A stretch of DNA of 64,000 bases from Olegusella massiliensis (GTDB lineage Bacteria > Actinomycetota > Coriobacteriia > Coriobacteriales > Atopobiaceae), in contig NZ_FLLS01000002.1 of the NCBI RefSeq assembly GCF_900078545.1, positions 1,373,404-1,437,403 of the forward strand, in the 5' to 3' direction. Of this stretch, positions 54,545 through 62,660 are shown piece by piece. Each line of letters begins with the position of its first letter. The first letter of the stretch is position 1. The position numbers and the translations under genes are program-made. The notes below the pieces were generated by a model. That model worked only from the letters and a program-made list of their open reading frames with translations. It did not search any database and was not told the origin of the DNA.

Positions 54545-55443
54545 TTTACACCGTTACATTCAATCCAGCGCTCGACTATGCAGTGGGGGTGGAACACCTA
54601 CAACTTGGCTCGGTCAATCGTACTTGCAGTGAAAAAATTCTTCCTGGTGGTAAGGGTATCAACGTATCAATTGTCTTGGGCAATTTGGGGCATGAATCCA
54701 TCGCATTGGGCTTTGTCGCAGGCTTTACTGGTCGTGAGATTGAAGAGCGCACGGAGTCTTATGGTGCTCGGTGCCAGTTTATTCATGTCGCTGAAGGTCT
54801 TTCTCGTATTAATGTAAAGATCAAAAGCGATGAAGAATCTGAAATCAATGGTATGGGACCGCGTATTACCGACGCTGATGTGCAGGCGCTTTTTGAGCAG
54901 CTTGATACCCTAGTTGAAGGTGACGTGCTGGTGATTTCTGGCTCGATTCCTTCGGTGCTGCCAGCTGATATGTATGAGCGTATCATGGCCCGTCTTGAGG
55001 GGCGTGGCATTCGTATTGTCGTTGATGCCGAGCGTGAATTGCTTACCAACGTGTTGTCGTATCACCCGTGGTTGATTAAACCAAACAACCATGAGCTTGG
55101 GGCCATTTTTGGTGTTGAGCTGCGCACTCGCGATGAGGTTGTGCCTTATGCCAAAAAGCTACAAGAGCGTGGTGCGGCAAATGTATTGATTTCTATGGCA
55201 GGAGAAGGTGCAGTGCTGGTTGCTGAAGACGGCACGGTTACTGGTGGTCCTGCTCCTAAGGGCACTGTGGTCAACTCCGTAGGTGCTGGTGACTCGATGG
55301 TTGCTGGCTTTGTAGCGGGTTATTTGGAGAAGGGAAATTACGAGGACGCATACAAGATGGGCGTTGCGTGTGGTAGCGCATCTGCATTCTCGCCTGAGTT
55401 GACGACTCGTGCTGAGGCGGAAGCTCTGCTTGCAACTCTATAA
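54541..55443 (+). CDS. fruK: 1-phosphofructokinase
   Basis: A 300-residue PfkB-family kinase that phosphorylates fructose-1-phosphate to fructose-1,6-bisphosphate. The opening MIYTVTFNPALDYAVGVEHL and LPGGKGINVSIVL (about residues 37-49) are the substrate-binding signature. GTVVNSVGAGDSMVAGF (about 240-256) has the catalytic aspartate and anion hole. Start overlaps fruR's stop, and fruA follows after 47 bases, so the three form an operon. Confidence 0.94.
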   Translation: MIYTVTFNPALDYAVGVEHLQLGSVNRTCSEKILPGGKGINVSIVLGNLGHESIALGFVAGFTGREIEERTESYGARCQFIHVAEGLSRINVKIKSDEESEINGMGPRITDADVQALFEQLDTLVEGDVLVISGSIPSVLPADMYERIMARLEGRGIRIVVDAERELLTNVLSYHPWLIKPNNHELGAIFGVELRTRDEVVPYAKKLQERGAANVLISMAGEGAVLVAEDGTVTGGPAPKGTVVNSVGAGDSMVAGFVAGYLEKGNYEDAYKMGVACGSASAFSPELTTRAEAEALLATL

Positions 55444-55490
55444 GACAGGTCGATAGCTGGCACACGTATGTTAGGTGAAAGGGGAGACGC

Positions 55491-57455
55491 ATGAGGATTA
55501 AAGACTTACTTAAGTCCGAGACAATCAAGATTGGAGGTGCTCCAAAAGATAAAGCTGCAACCATCGACCAGATGGTGGCGCTGATGGAGCATCAAGGCAA
55601 CATTATTGATGTTGAGACCTATAAAAAGGCAGTCCTTGCTCGTGAAGCCGAGATGAGTACGGGCGTGGAGAACGGTCTTGCTATCCCTCATGGCAAGTCT
55701 TCTGCGGTAAGCAAGCCTGGTTTGGCTGCAATGACCATTCCTGCAGGTGTTGACTATGAAGCACTTGATGGAGAGCCGACCACGCTGGTCTTTTTGATTG
55801 CAGCTCCCGACACCGAGGACAACGTACATTTGCAGGTGCTTGCAAGCCTTTCCCAACTCTTGGTTGATGAGGAGCTTTGCAATAAGCTGCGTGCAGCAAA
55901 GACGCCAGATGAGTTCCTTAATCTGCTCAATGCCGCTGAGGATGCTCTCTATGTTGCCGAGCAGGAAAAGAAGCATGAACTTGAAGCTCAGACGGGTCAG
56001 TTTGATCTCGTTGCTATTACTGCTTGCCCCACCGGCATTGCTCATACCTATATGGCTGCAGAAAGTCTTGAGAAGAAGGCTGCCGAGATGGGTCTTAAAA
56101 TCAAGGTTGAGACCCAGGGTTCTGGCGGTGCTAAAAATGTCATCACGGCAGAGGATGTCAAATCTGCAAAAGGTGTCGTAATCGCCGCTGATAAAAACGT
56201 CGACCTTGCACGCTTTGCGGGTAAACCTGTCTACTCCACTACCGTTACCAAGGGCATCCAGGAACCTGAGCTGCTTATCAACAAGGTCATGAATGGTGAG
56301 GCTGCTATTTATGCTGGTAGTGGTGCCGCACCAGTGAGTTCGGCCGATGATGGTGAGGGCGTTGGTCATATCATCTACAAACACCTGATGAACGGTGTTT
56401 CTCACATGCTGCCATTCGTTATTGGTGGCGGTATCCTGACAGCACTTGCCTTCCTCTTTGATATGGGTGCAGCTGGTGCTGGCAATTATGGTTCTTCTAC
56501 ACCTTTTGCCTTCTTCTTTAAGGCAATCGGCGGTGAGGCTTTTGGTTTGATGCTGCCCATCCTTGCGGCATATATCTCGATGTCGATTGCTGACCGTCCT
56601 GGTTTGGCACCTGGCTTTGTTGGTGGTTTATTTGCCAAGGCTGGCTATAGCTTAGGTTATGTGACCGCAACTGCAGCTGGTGATGCGGAAGCGGCTGCCG
56701 CTGCCTGCGTCTCTGGTGGTTTCCTAGCAGCACTCTTTGCTGGTTTTGCTGCAGGCTACATTATGTTGAGTATCGAGAAGCTCTGCGACGGTATGCCTAA
56801 ATCTCTTGAAGGTATCAAGCCCATCCTCATCTATCCACTTTGCGGAGTGCTTGTTGTTGGTGGCGTGATGTTCCTGCTTAACCCGATTTTTGGCGCTATC
56901 AATACTGCTCTAAACAACTTCCTTGCTGGCATGGGTACAACCAACCTTGTTTTGCTTGGCGCAGTTGTCGGTGGCATGATGTCCATCGATATGGGTGGCC
57001 CATTCAACAAGGCTGCCTACGTCTTTTCCACGGGTCTACTTGCTGATGCCACGCTTGGCTCCGCTGGTCAGGTAGTCATGGCTTCCTGCATGGTTGGTGG
57101 TATGGTGCCGCCTTTGGTTATTGCTCTGTCCACAACCTTCTTTAAGAACAAGTGGAACAAGGCCGATCGTGACGCTGGCTTGGTAAACTACATCATGGGC
57201 CTGTCCTTTATCTCTGAGGGCGCCATTCCCTTTGCTGCTGCTGACCCTGCCCATGTTCTTCCGAGCTGCATCGTTGGTTCTGCTGTTGCTGGCGGACTGT
57301 CTGCACTCTTTGGTTGCTACAGCCCTGCTCCCCATGGTGGCGCTTGGGTTATTGCTGTCCTTGGCAATCCCGCGATGTTCATCCTTGCCCTGCTCGCTGG
57401 TTCTGTTGTTGGTATGCTGATTCTTTCCTTCTGGAAGAAGTCTGTCAACGAGTAG
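55491..57455 (+). CDS. fruA: PTS fructose transporter subunit EIIABC
   Basis: A 654-residue fused enzyme II. The EIIA domain (about 1-150) has the phosphorylated histidine H67 in NGLAIPHGKS, the EIIB domain (about 172-270) has C179 in AITACPTGIAHTYMA, and the EIIC domain (about 295-650) has ten or so membrane segments. It takes up fructose and releases it inside as fructose-1-phosphate for FruK. AUG 55491 has GGGGAGACG upstream. A terminator ends the operon. The single-chain EIIABC form is common in Actinobacteria and Firmicutes. Confidence 0.95.
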   Translation: MRIKDLLKSETIKIGGAPKDKAATIDQMVALMEHQGNIIDVETYKKAVLAREAEMSTGVENGLAIPHGKSSAVSKPGLAAMTIPAGVDYEALDGEPTTLVFLIAAPDTEDNVHLQVLASLSQLLVDEELCNKLRAAKTPDEFLNLLNAAEDALYVAEQEKKHELEAQTGQFDLVAITACPTGIAHTYMAAESLEKKAAEMGLKIKVETQGSGGAKNVITAEDVKSAKGVVIAADKNVDLARFAGKPVYSTTVTKGIQEPELLINKVMNGEAAIYAGSGAAPVSSADDGEGVGHIIYKHLMNGVSHMLPFVIGGGILTALAFLFDMGAAGAGNYGSSTPFAFFFKAIGGEAFGLMLPILAAYISMSIADRPGLAPGFVGGLFAKAGYSLGYVTATAAGDAEAAAAACVSGGFLAALFAGFAAGYIMLSIEKLCDGMPKSLEGIKPILIYPLCGVLVVGGVMFLLNPIFGAINTALNNFLAGMGTTNLVLLGAVVGGMMSIDMGGPFNKAAYVFSTGLLADATLGSAGQVVMASCMVGGMVPPLVIALSTTFFKNKWNKADRDAGLVNYIMGLSFISEGAIPFAAADPAHVLPSCIVGSAVAGGLSALFGCYSPAPHGGAWVIAVLGNPAMFILALLAGSVVGMLILSFWKKSVNE

Positions 57456-57514
57456 AGGTCACTCTCACGTGGCGTTACTCGCGCAAGCTACACTGCTTGT
57501 CCATAGGTAGTTCA

Positions 57515-57545
57515 AGGGAGTCGCCTTGCTGCGGCTCCCTTTTTC
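57515..57545. terminator. Terminator after fruA
   Basis: AGGGAGTCGC (57515-57524) pairs with GCGGCTCCCT (57531-57540), with one G-U pair, then a run of T. It can also serve the converging alpha/beta hydrolase gene. Confidence 0.85.
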
Positions 57546-57649
57546 TTTTCGACTCTGCTGAAAGATCGAGGCTGCTTTAACGATTACGACTCTGCCTGTC
57601 AAACGCCACACATCGTTTTAACTGTCGTGTCTTTGAAGCAGATGGATCG

Positions 57650-58537
57650 TTACTCGGCAGCGGCGATGGTAACGAGTAGTTCGCGGAGGACGGCTTCGGG
57701 AGCGACTTTGGGCAAAGTATGATCGGCATTTGCGATGATGACTTCGCGTGCGTCAGGAATCGCCGTGGCGATGCGGTGGGTCTCACTTTGCGGAATTTCG
57801 TCAAGCTCACCTGCCATAACGCAGGTAGGACACGCAATATCTTCCAAGCTCGCAGGATCAATATGTGGCTCGACTACCATCATGTGAAGCAACTCCGCTA
57901 TATGAGAGGCCTCTACACGGGTTGGGGCCGGCGTACCATCTTCGTAACAGGCAGACTCATCACCAGCAACGGACCAAGCGCGGTATGCCTCGGCAGTTTC
58001 TTCAAAAAAATCATTGCTTCCCATATTGTCAGGCGAAAGGTTTGCGCCAATCGAGCAAAGCGAAGCTACACGCTCCTCATAGTCGCGCGCCATTAACAAA
58101 CCTTCGATAGCGCCATCAGAAAAACCTAGTACGTGTACTTTTGCGAGATCTGCAGCATCAAGTGCAGCAATAGCATCAGCGCACATGAGCTCATACGTGA
58201 GTGGAGCCGTGCCTCTTGTGCTGACACCTTGAGCTCGAGAATCCACCGCAAGTACCGTGCGCCCACAGCCAACGAGCGCATCAATCACCGCACCAAAAAT
58301 CCCATGTTCCTCACCGTTGCCATGCAGCATCAATACGGGGTAGCGAAAAGGAACCGCGACATTTACTACGACAGGTGCCCCATCTGCTGGCGCGTAGAGA
58401 AACGCGTGAATATGAGCTCCATCCTTAGTGAGCACATCAAACTCACACGTGAGCTGGGTATGCGGGCGCTCATAAGGGCGTGGAATATGTAGAGGTGGCA
58501 ACTCGGGCATGAGTTGGTTTGGAGATAACTCAAGCAT
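57650..58537 (-). CDS. Alpha/beta hydrolase
   Basis: A 295-residue cytoplasmic hydrolase starting at ATG 58537, two bases after the metG stop, so it is probably co-transcribed. The fold is visible: VLMLHGNGEEHGIF for the oxyanion strand, the nucleophile elbow VLGFSDGAIEG with S140, and GELDEIP plus ADHTLPK for the acid and histidine. It resembles esterases or peptidases of the lipolytic superfamily. The substrate is not indicated. Confidence 0.88.
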   Translation of the reverse strand: MLELSPNQLMPELPPLHIPRPYERPHTQLTCEFDVLTKDGAHIHAFLYAPADGAPVVVNVAVPFRYPVLMLHGNGEEHGIFGAVIDALVGCGRTVLAVDSRAQGVSTRGTAPLTYELMCADAIAALDAADLAKVHVLGFSDGAIEGLLMARDYEERVASLCSIGANLSPDNMGSNDFFEETAEAYRAWSVAGDESACYEDGTPAPTRVEASHIAELLHMMVVEPHIDPASLEDIACPTCVMAGELDEIPQSETHRIATAIPDAREVIIANADHTLPKVAPEAVLRELLVTIAAAE

Positions 58538-58539
58538 GC

Positions 58540-60594
58540 CTATCTACCTTGACTTGGATGTTTCTCAAAGAAATCAAAACGTGGAGGTAGCGCTACGATA
58601 GCATGCTCAGTAGGAGTCTGACCAAGGAGTGCGGCCAATCCAGCGGGATCTTCAAAGCAATGTTCCCATGAGAAGAAGAGCTCTGACTCAAAGCCCAAAT
58701 ACTCGCAAATCTTTTCGCAACCAGTAGGCGCGGCGGGATGCATGAGCAGCGTCGTTGTGCGTAAGGCTGCAAAGGCATCAGCAAGCGCTTGCTCGTAGGC
58801 AGCATCATCGCCCTTGGCGGCTTTGCTTGCGTTGCCCCACCGTTTGTTGGCAGCGCGAGCAAAATCATCTACAACGCCTAGTGCACTGTGTGCGTCAAAT
58901 ACGTGAGCTGCACGTTCAAAGGCAAGCACAGCTTCACGGCATTCATCAACAACTTCTGCCTTGGGAGCTACTGTGGGCAGGTGGCCCTCACAGACATTTG
59001 CCGCACCATAAAAGCAGGAACGCGCTAAACGATTAAATATATTCGTCAAAAATGCGCTTTCTTTTAGGGCGGGGTCAGCCACGCGCGGATCGTCTTTTAC
59101 GAGTACTTCTTCACCGGTTTTTTTGTCCTTGTGTGAGACAGAAGTATCAAAGGCCTTAGGGGAGAAGGAGACTGCTTTTTGATCGAGGGCTAGTGACAAC
59201 CAGTGGCAACGCAGCTGTTCGGGCGTGTAGTAATCAAGTAGTTCGGCTGCCATTGGAGGTTTAATAGCACCCGAGCTGGAAGCCTTCTTATTCATAAAGA
59301 GCACGTGATAGTTGGCAATTGGCGTGTCTTGTGTGAGCTTCCAGTCAAGTGCTGCCCACATTGCGGGCTGAGCAACGCAGTAGAAATAGATGTTGTCTTG
59401 GCCGATGAACTGATAAACCTTTGCCTCGGGATCGCACCACCATGCGCGCCAATCGTGATTGGCGTAGCGTGGCGTTTGGCCTTCGCCACTTCGGTCAGAA
59501 TCAAGTGCGAGTGCGGTTTGTACAAAGGAGATAGGCGCCCACAGGCTTTCGGGCCAGCACCACACAGTTAAATCTTGGTTTGTGGCAGCAGCAGAGCCAT
59601 CGATGTCTGGTGCTGGTACGCCCCAAGAAATATTGCCCGTAATGCGGAATGGCAGCAGGGTTTTGCCTGTGCGGAAGCGAATCTCGGCTCCTTCCAAAAC
59701 ACTGCGTGCTTTGTCACGATCTTGCCAGTTGTTGAATTCGACCGAGAAGGACGACTGGTTTTTCTCGGCCTCAATGGTTGTGTGCTGAGGCAGCTCTGCT
59801 TCAACAGCATGGTAGGTCTCGTAAAACTTTGTCTGGATATACATTACTGGTGCCACAAGTGACTCACGCACCGTCTTGGTAACGATAGCGCGCACTTGAG
59901 GATCAGCGTCCCACTCGTCCATGAGTTCCTCGAGCACGTGTTGGTATTTCGGCAAATCAAAGTACCAGTTTGCAACGGGGCGCAGCTCGGGCGTGGTGCC
60001 GGTGAGCTGCGACACAGGTGCAATAAGCTCTTCGGGATCAAATTGGTGACCCAAGTCGCATTCGTCTGCGTAGGCTTTTTCGGACTTGCAACCGCGGATG
60101 GGGCAACGACCGATAACCTGGCGACCATTGAGGAACTGCTTGGCTTTGGTGTCATAAAACTGCAAGGTCTCGCGCTTGATAAGAACACCCTTTTCATACA
60201 AACGACGAATTAAGATATCGGAAAGTTCTTCATGAAAATGAGCTGCTGGCTCCAGTCCAGAACCTGCAAAGATATCGAGAGAAATTCCGTAGGCATCAAG
60301 CGCGACCTTTTGCGCTTCGTGATTGTCGCGCACGTAGTCTTCAATGGTGCCTGCATAGCTTTCGCCTTCGACCTTCTTGCGATAGCCCTCCATGATGGGT
60401 GAGCCATAGCAGTCGGTGCCCGAAACAAACAACACATTTTTGGCACCAATACGGTCGCGCAGAAAACGAGCAAAAAAATCCGCTGGCACAAATACGCCAC
60501 CAATGTGGCCAAAGTGCAGGTTTTTGTTGCCATAAGGCATTCCGCCTGTGATAACGGCGCGACGGGGGAAATTTGGACGATCTACAGAAGACAT
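58540..60594 (-). CDS. metG: Methionyl-tRNA synthetase (class I, KMSKS loop not recognisable)
   Basis: A 684-residue synthetase from ATG 60594, which has TAGGAG upstream. The N-terminal ITGGMPYGNKNLHFGHIGG holds the HIGH motif as HFGH (27-30). A cysteine pattern (CPIRGC, then ECDLGH) suggests a zinc knob. At the position of the KMSKS loop, however, the sequence is NKKASSSG (435-442), lacking the conserved second lysine. The WGVPAPD and FIGQDNIYFYCVAQPAMWAA segments are otherwise MetRS-like. The C-terminus includes the anticodon-binding helix bundle but no tRNA-binding EMAPII domain. The same open frame makes no other copy in the window. The family is well supported; the unusual loop deserves attention. 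Confidence 0.85.
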   Translation of the reverse strand: MSSVDRPNFPRRAVITGGMPYGNKNLHFGHIGGVFVPADFFARFLRDRIGAKNVLFVSGTDCYGSPIMEGYRKKVEGESYAGTIEDYVRDNHEAQKVALDAYGISLDIFAGSGLEPAAHFHEELSDILIRRLYEKGVLIKRETLQFYDTKAKQFLNGRQVIGRCPIRGCKSEKAYADECDLGHQFDPEELIAPVSQLTGTTPELRPVANWYFDLPKYQHVLEELMDEWDADPQVRAIVTKTVRESLVAPVMYIQTKFYETYHAVEAELPQHTTIEAEKNQSSFSVEFNNWQDRDKARSVLEGAEIRFRTGKTLLPFRITGNISWGVPAPDIDGSAAATNQDLTVWCWPESLWAPISFVQTALALDSDRSGEGQTPRYANHDWRAWWCDPEAKVYQFIGQDNIYFYCVAQPAMWAALDWKLTQDTPIANYHVLFMNKKASSSGAIKPPMAAELLDYYTPEQLRCHWLSLALDQKAVSFSPKAFDTSVSHKDKKTGEEVLVKDDPRVADPALKESAFLTNIFNRLARSCFYGAANVCEGHLPTVAPKAEVVDECREAVLAFERAAHVFDAHSALGVVDDFARAANKRWGNASKAAKGDDAAYEQALADAFAALRTTTLLMHPAAPTGCEKICEYLGFESELFFSWEHCFEDPAGLAALLGQTPTEHAIVALPPRFDFFEKHPSQGR

Positions 60595-60817
60595 GCGTAC
60601 TGCTCCTAGAGTTGATGGGTGTGCTTCGCGATTATCCCACAATGTTGCAGGAAGCGGGCAGGGAAGTTGGGTGTAATAGATTGTGACGGTATTGTGATGA
60701 CAGACGTAGAGCAAAAATATCGCCCGCAAGGCTCAGATTAAGAGTAGGTGGAGAAGGGTACTATCTACTCGTCTTTTGGGTGCAGCCAAGCGGACTGCGT
60801 CTGAGAAAGGAAATGCG

Positions 60818-61738
60818 ATGTTTTTCCTATTTGTAATTCTGCTGGTTTTTGGTGCTAGTGCAGTGCTTTCGACGGCGTATGTTGTGCGTCAACAGCACGT
60901 TGCAATCGTCGAGCGGCTCGGTAAATTTCATGGCATTATGTTGCCTGGCTTTCATGTGAAGGTGCCTTACGCTGATCGTACCTTTGATGTGGACTTGATG
61001 ACCGAAGATCAGCATATGACCTTTGATGCCAAAACCTCTGACAATGTCACCATCGAGTTGGATGTGTCTATCCAGTATCACGTTGACGCATCTGATATTC
61101 AGTTGGGTGCTGAGAGTGGTATTTGGAAGAGCCGTTACACCCTGACTAATCCTGTGACTCAGATGCAGGATTATCTAGCAGATGCTTTGCGTAGCCAAAT
61201 TCCTAATCGTAGTCTTGACGAGGTCTTCTCTGAGAAAGATGCCATTGCTCAGGCCATTGACGAAGCAGTTGCGACAAAGATGCTGAACTACGGCATTGTA
61301 CTGGTAACTACGCTGATTACTTCAATCCGCCTGCCTAAAGAGGTACAGGAATCGATGAACCATATCATCGCATCCAAGAATAACCTTGAGTCTGCTACCA
61401 ATGATGCAAATGCCGAGCGTGCAAAGACGGTTATCGCGGCAAAGGCTCGCGCCGAAGCTATGGCAGCCGAGGGTCAAGGTATCGCTGACCAACGTGTCGC
61501 TATTGCTCGTGGTATCAAAGAATCCATCGATACCATTAAGGGATCCGAGCTCACTGAGGCCGATGCCAATCGTTTGTTTGAGTTTACCCAGTGGATTGAT
61601 ATGATGCGCGGCTTTGCCGAAAAGGGTGCATCGACGGTGGTGCTACCCAATGATTTCCGTGAGAGTACATCTCAGTTTGAGCAGTTTGTCTCTGCTTTGG
61701 AAACTCCCCGCGCCTCCAGTGAAGATGGGGAAAACTAA
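60818..61738 (+). CDS. SPFH/band 7 membrane protein (stomatin-like)
   Basis: A 306-residue protein from ATG 60818 with AAAGGA upstream; an upstream in-frame start is less likely. A single N-terminal membrane helix (about 1-24) is followed by the SPFH domain (about 25-190, with VERLGKFHGIMLPGFHVKVPYADR and DNVTIELDVSIQYHV). A coiled-coil tail with NDANAERAKTVIAAKARAEAM (about 205-260) drives oligomerisation. Such proteins organise membrane microdomains or control proteases such as FtsH or NfeD-linked systems. No nfeD or hfl partner is adjacent. A terminator follows. Confidence 0.9.
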   Translation: MFFLFVILLVFGASAVLSTAYVVRQQHVAIVERLGKFHGIMLPGFHVKVPYADRTFDVDLMTEDQHMTFDAKTSDNVTIELDVSIQYHVDASDIQLGAESGIWKSRYTLTNPVTQMQDYLADALRSQIPNRSLDEVFSEKDAIAQAIDEAVATKMLNYGIVLVTTLITSIRLPKEVQESMNHIIASKNNLESATNDANAERAKTVIAAKARAEAMAAEGQGIADQRVAIARGIKESIDTIKGSELTEADANRLFEFTQWIDMMRGFAEKGASTVVLPNDFRESTSQFEQFVSALETPRASSEDGEN

Positions 61739-61770
61739 GCGTCTATCTGCATAAATGCAAGCAACTTGAA

Positions 61771-61805
61771 ACTCGGCAGCTCAAAAGGCTGTCGAGTCTC
61801 TTTTA
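61771..61805 (+). terminator. Intrinsic terminator after the SPFH gene
   Basis: ACTCGGCAGC (61771-61780) pairs with GCTGTCGAGT (61788-61797), with one G-U pair, around a seven-base loop. CTCTTTT follows. Confidence 0.8.
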
Positions 61806-61899
61806 TTGAGTATGCATAGTCCTCACAAATGAGTCTGCTATGCTTGGCTGGCTGTTGTGCTTGGCTGGTCGCTTGAACGTACCATCTTGAGGAGGTGGC

Positions 61900-62547
61900 A
61901 TGGAAAAGCAAAGCACTACGATAATGTTCCCGCCACAGAGGATAGCTCCCCATCCTGGCACACCTTTGCTTTTGCATGCTTGCTGCGGTCCTTGCTCACT
62001 TGAACCGCTCAAACTTTTGCGGCAGGAGGGTTGGGATCCTTTAATCTGTTGGACTAATCCCAATATTGCGCCCGTTGCCGAGCATGACTTACGTCTGCGC
62101 ACCTTGCAGGCTTGGGCACATGATATTGCTCACGTAGATGTTATCGTAGCTGGGGATGACCGTGAGAGCTGGGAGCGCAAGGTGGCACCCGCGGGACTCA
62201 AGCGTGAGCGTCGCTGCCGCGCTTGCTATGCACAGCGTCTCGAGGAAAGTTGTCGTGTGGCTGTTGCACAGGGCTTTGAGTACATCAGCACAACGCTGGT
62301 AGTCTCGCCGTATCAGCTCTTTGAGGTCTGCCATGAGGTGCTGTTTGCGCTGGCGCATCGTTATGGTCTCACGCCAGTCTGGCGTGATTTTCGTCCGTAT
62401 TATCCCGAAGCGACTATAGAGTCGCGTGAGCTCAATATGTATCGCCAAAACTATTGTGGTTGTCGTTTTTCGGCAGCAGAGGCCGCGCTTGACCGCCAAC
62501 AGGCGCGTGATGTTCGCAAAGCTGCGCGTAAAAACCAGCTTGGCTAG
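61900..62547 (+). CDS. queH: Epoxyqueuosine reductase QueH
   Basis: A 215-residue iron-sulfur and metal enzyme of the DUF208 family that makes the last step of queuosine synthesis in tRNA, reducing epoxyqueuosine. Start ATG 61900 has GAGGAGG. C28, C29 and C32 in HACCGPCSLEP, CRACYAQR and YCGCRFS hold the clustered cysteines of QueH. The gene belongs to organisms without QueG. Other queuosine genes are not seen here, so precursor salvage is likely. It is preceded by a repeat-like GCTTGGCTGG pair, of no known meaning. Confidence 0.92.
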   Translation: MEKQSTTIMFPPQRIAPHPGTPLLLHACCGPCSLEPLKLLRQEGWDPLICWTNPNIAPVAEHDLRLRTLQAWAHDIAHVDVIVAGDDRESWERKVAPAGLKRERRCRACYAQRLEESCRVAVAQGFEYISTTLVVSPYQLFEVCHEVLFALAHRYGLTPVWRDFRPYYPEATIESRELNMYRQNYCGCRFSAAEAALDRQQARDVRKAARKNQLG

Positions 62548-62660
62548 GGGGATTGATTTGGCTCGGGAGATTACCGCAGCCAGCCTGGCGTTTTGCTTTG
62601 CTCGAGCTATCCCTGCGATGTGCCCCAAACTCCTAACGAATTCCTACATTGGAGGAACGT

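Noticed and set aside
61845-61880. GCTTGGCTGG direct repeat before queH as preQ1 riboswitch
   Set aside because: No preQ1 aptamer core; only a short imperfect duplication.
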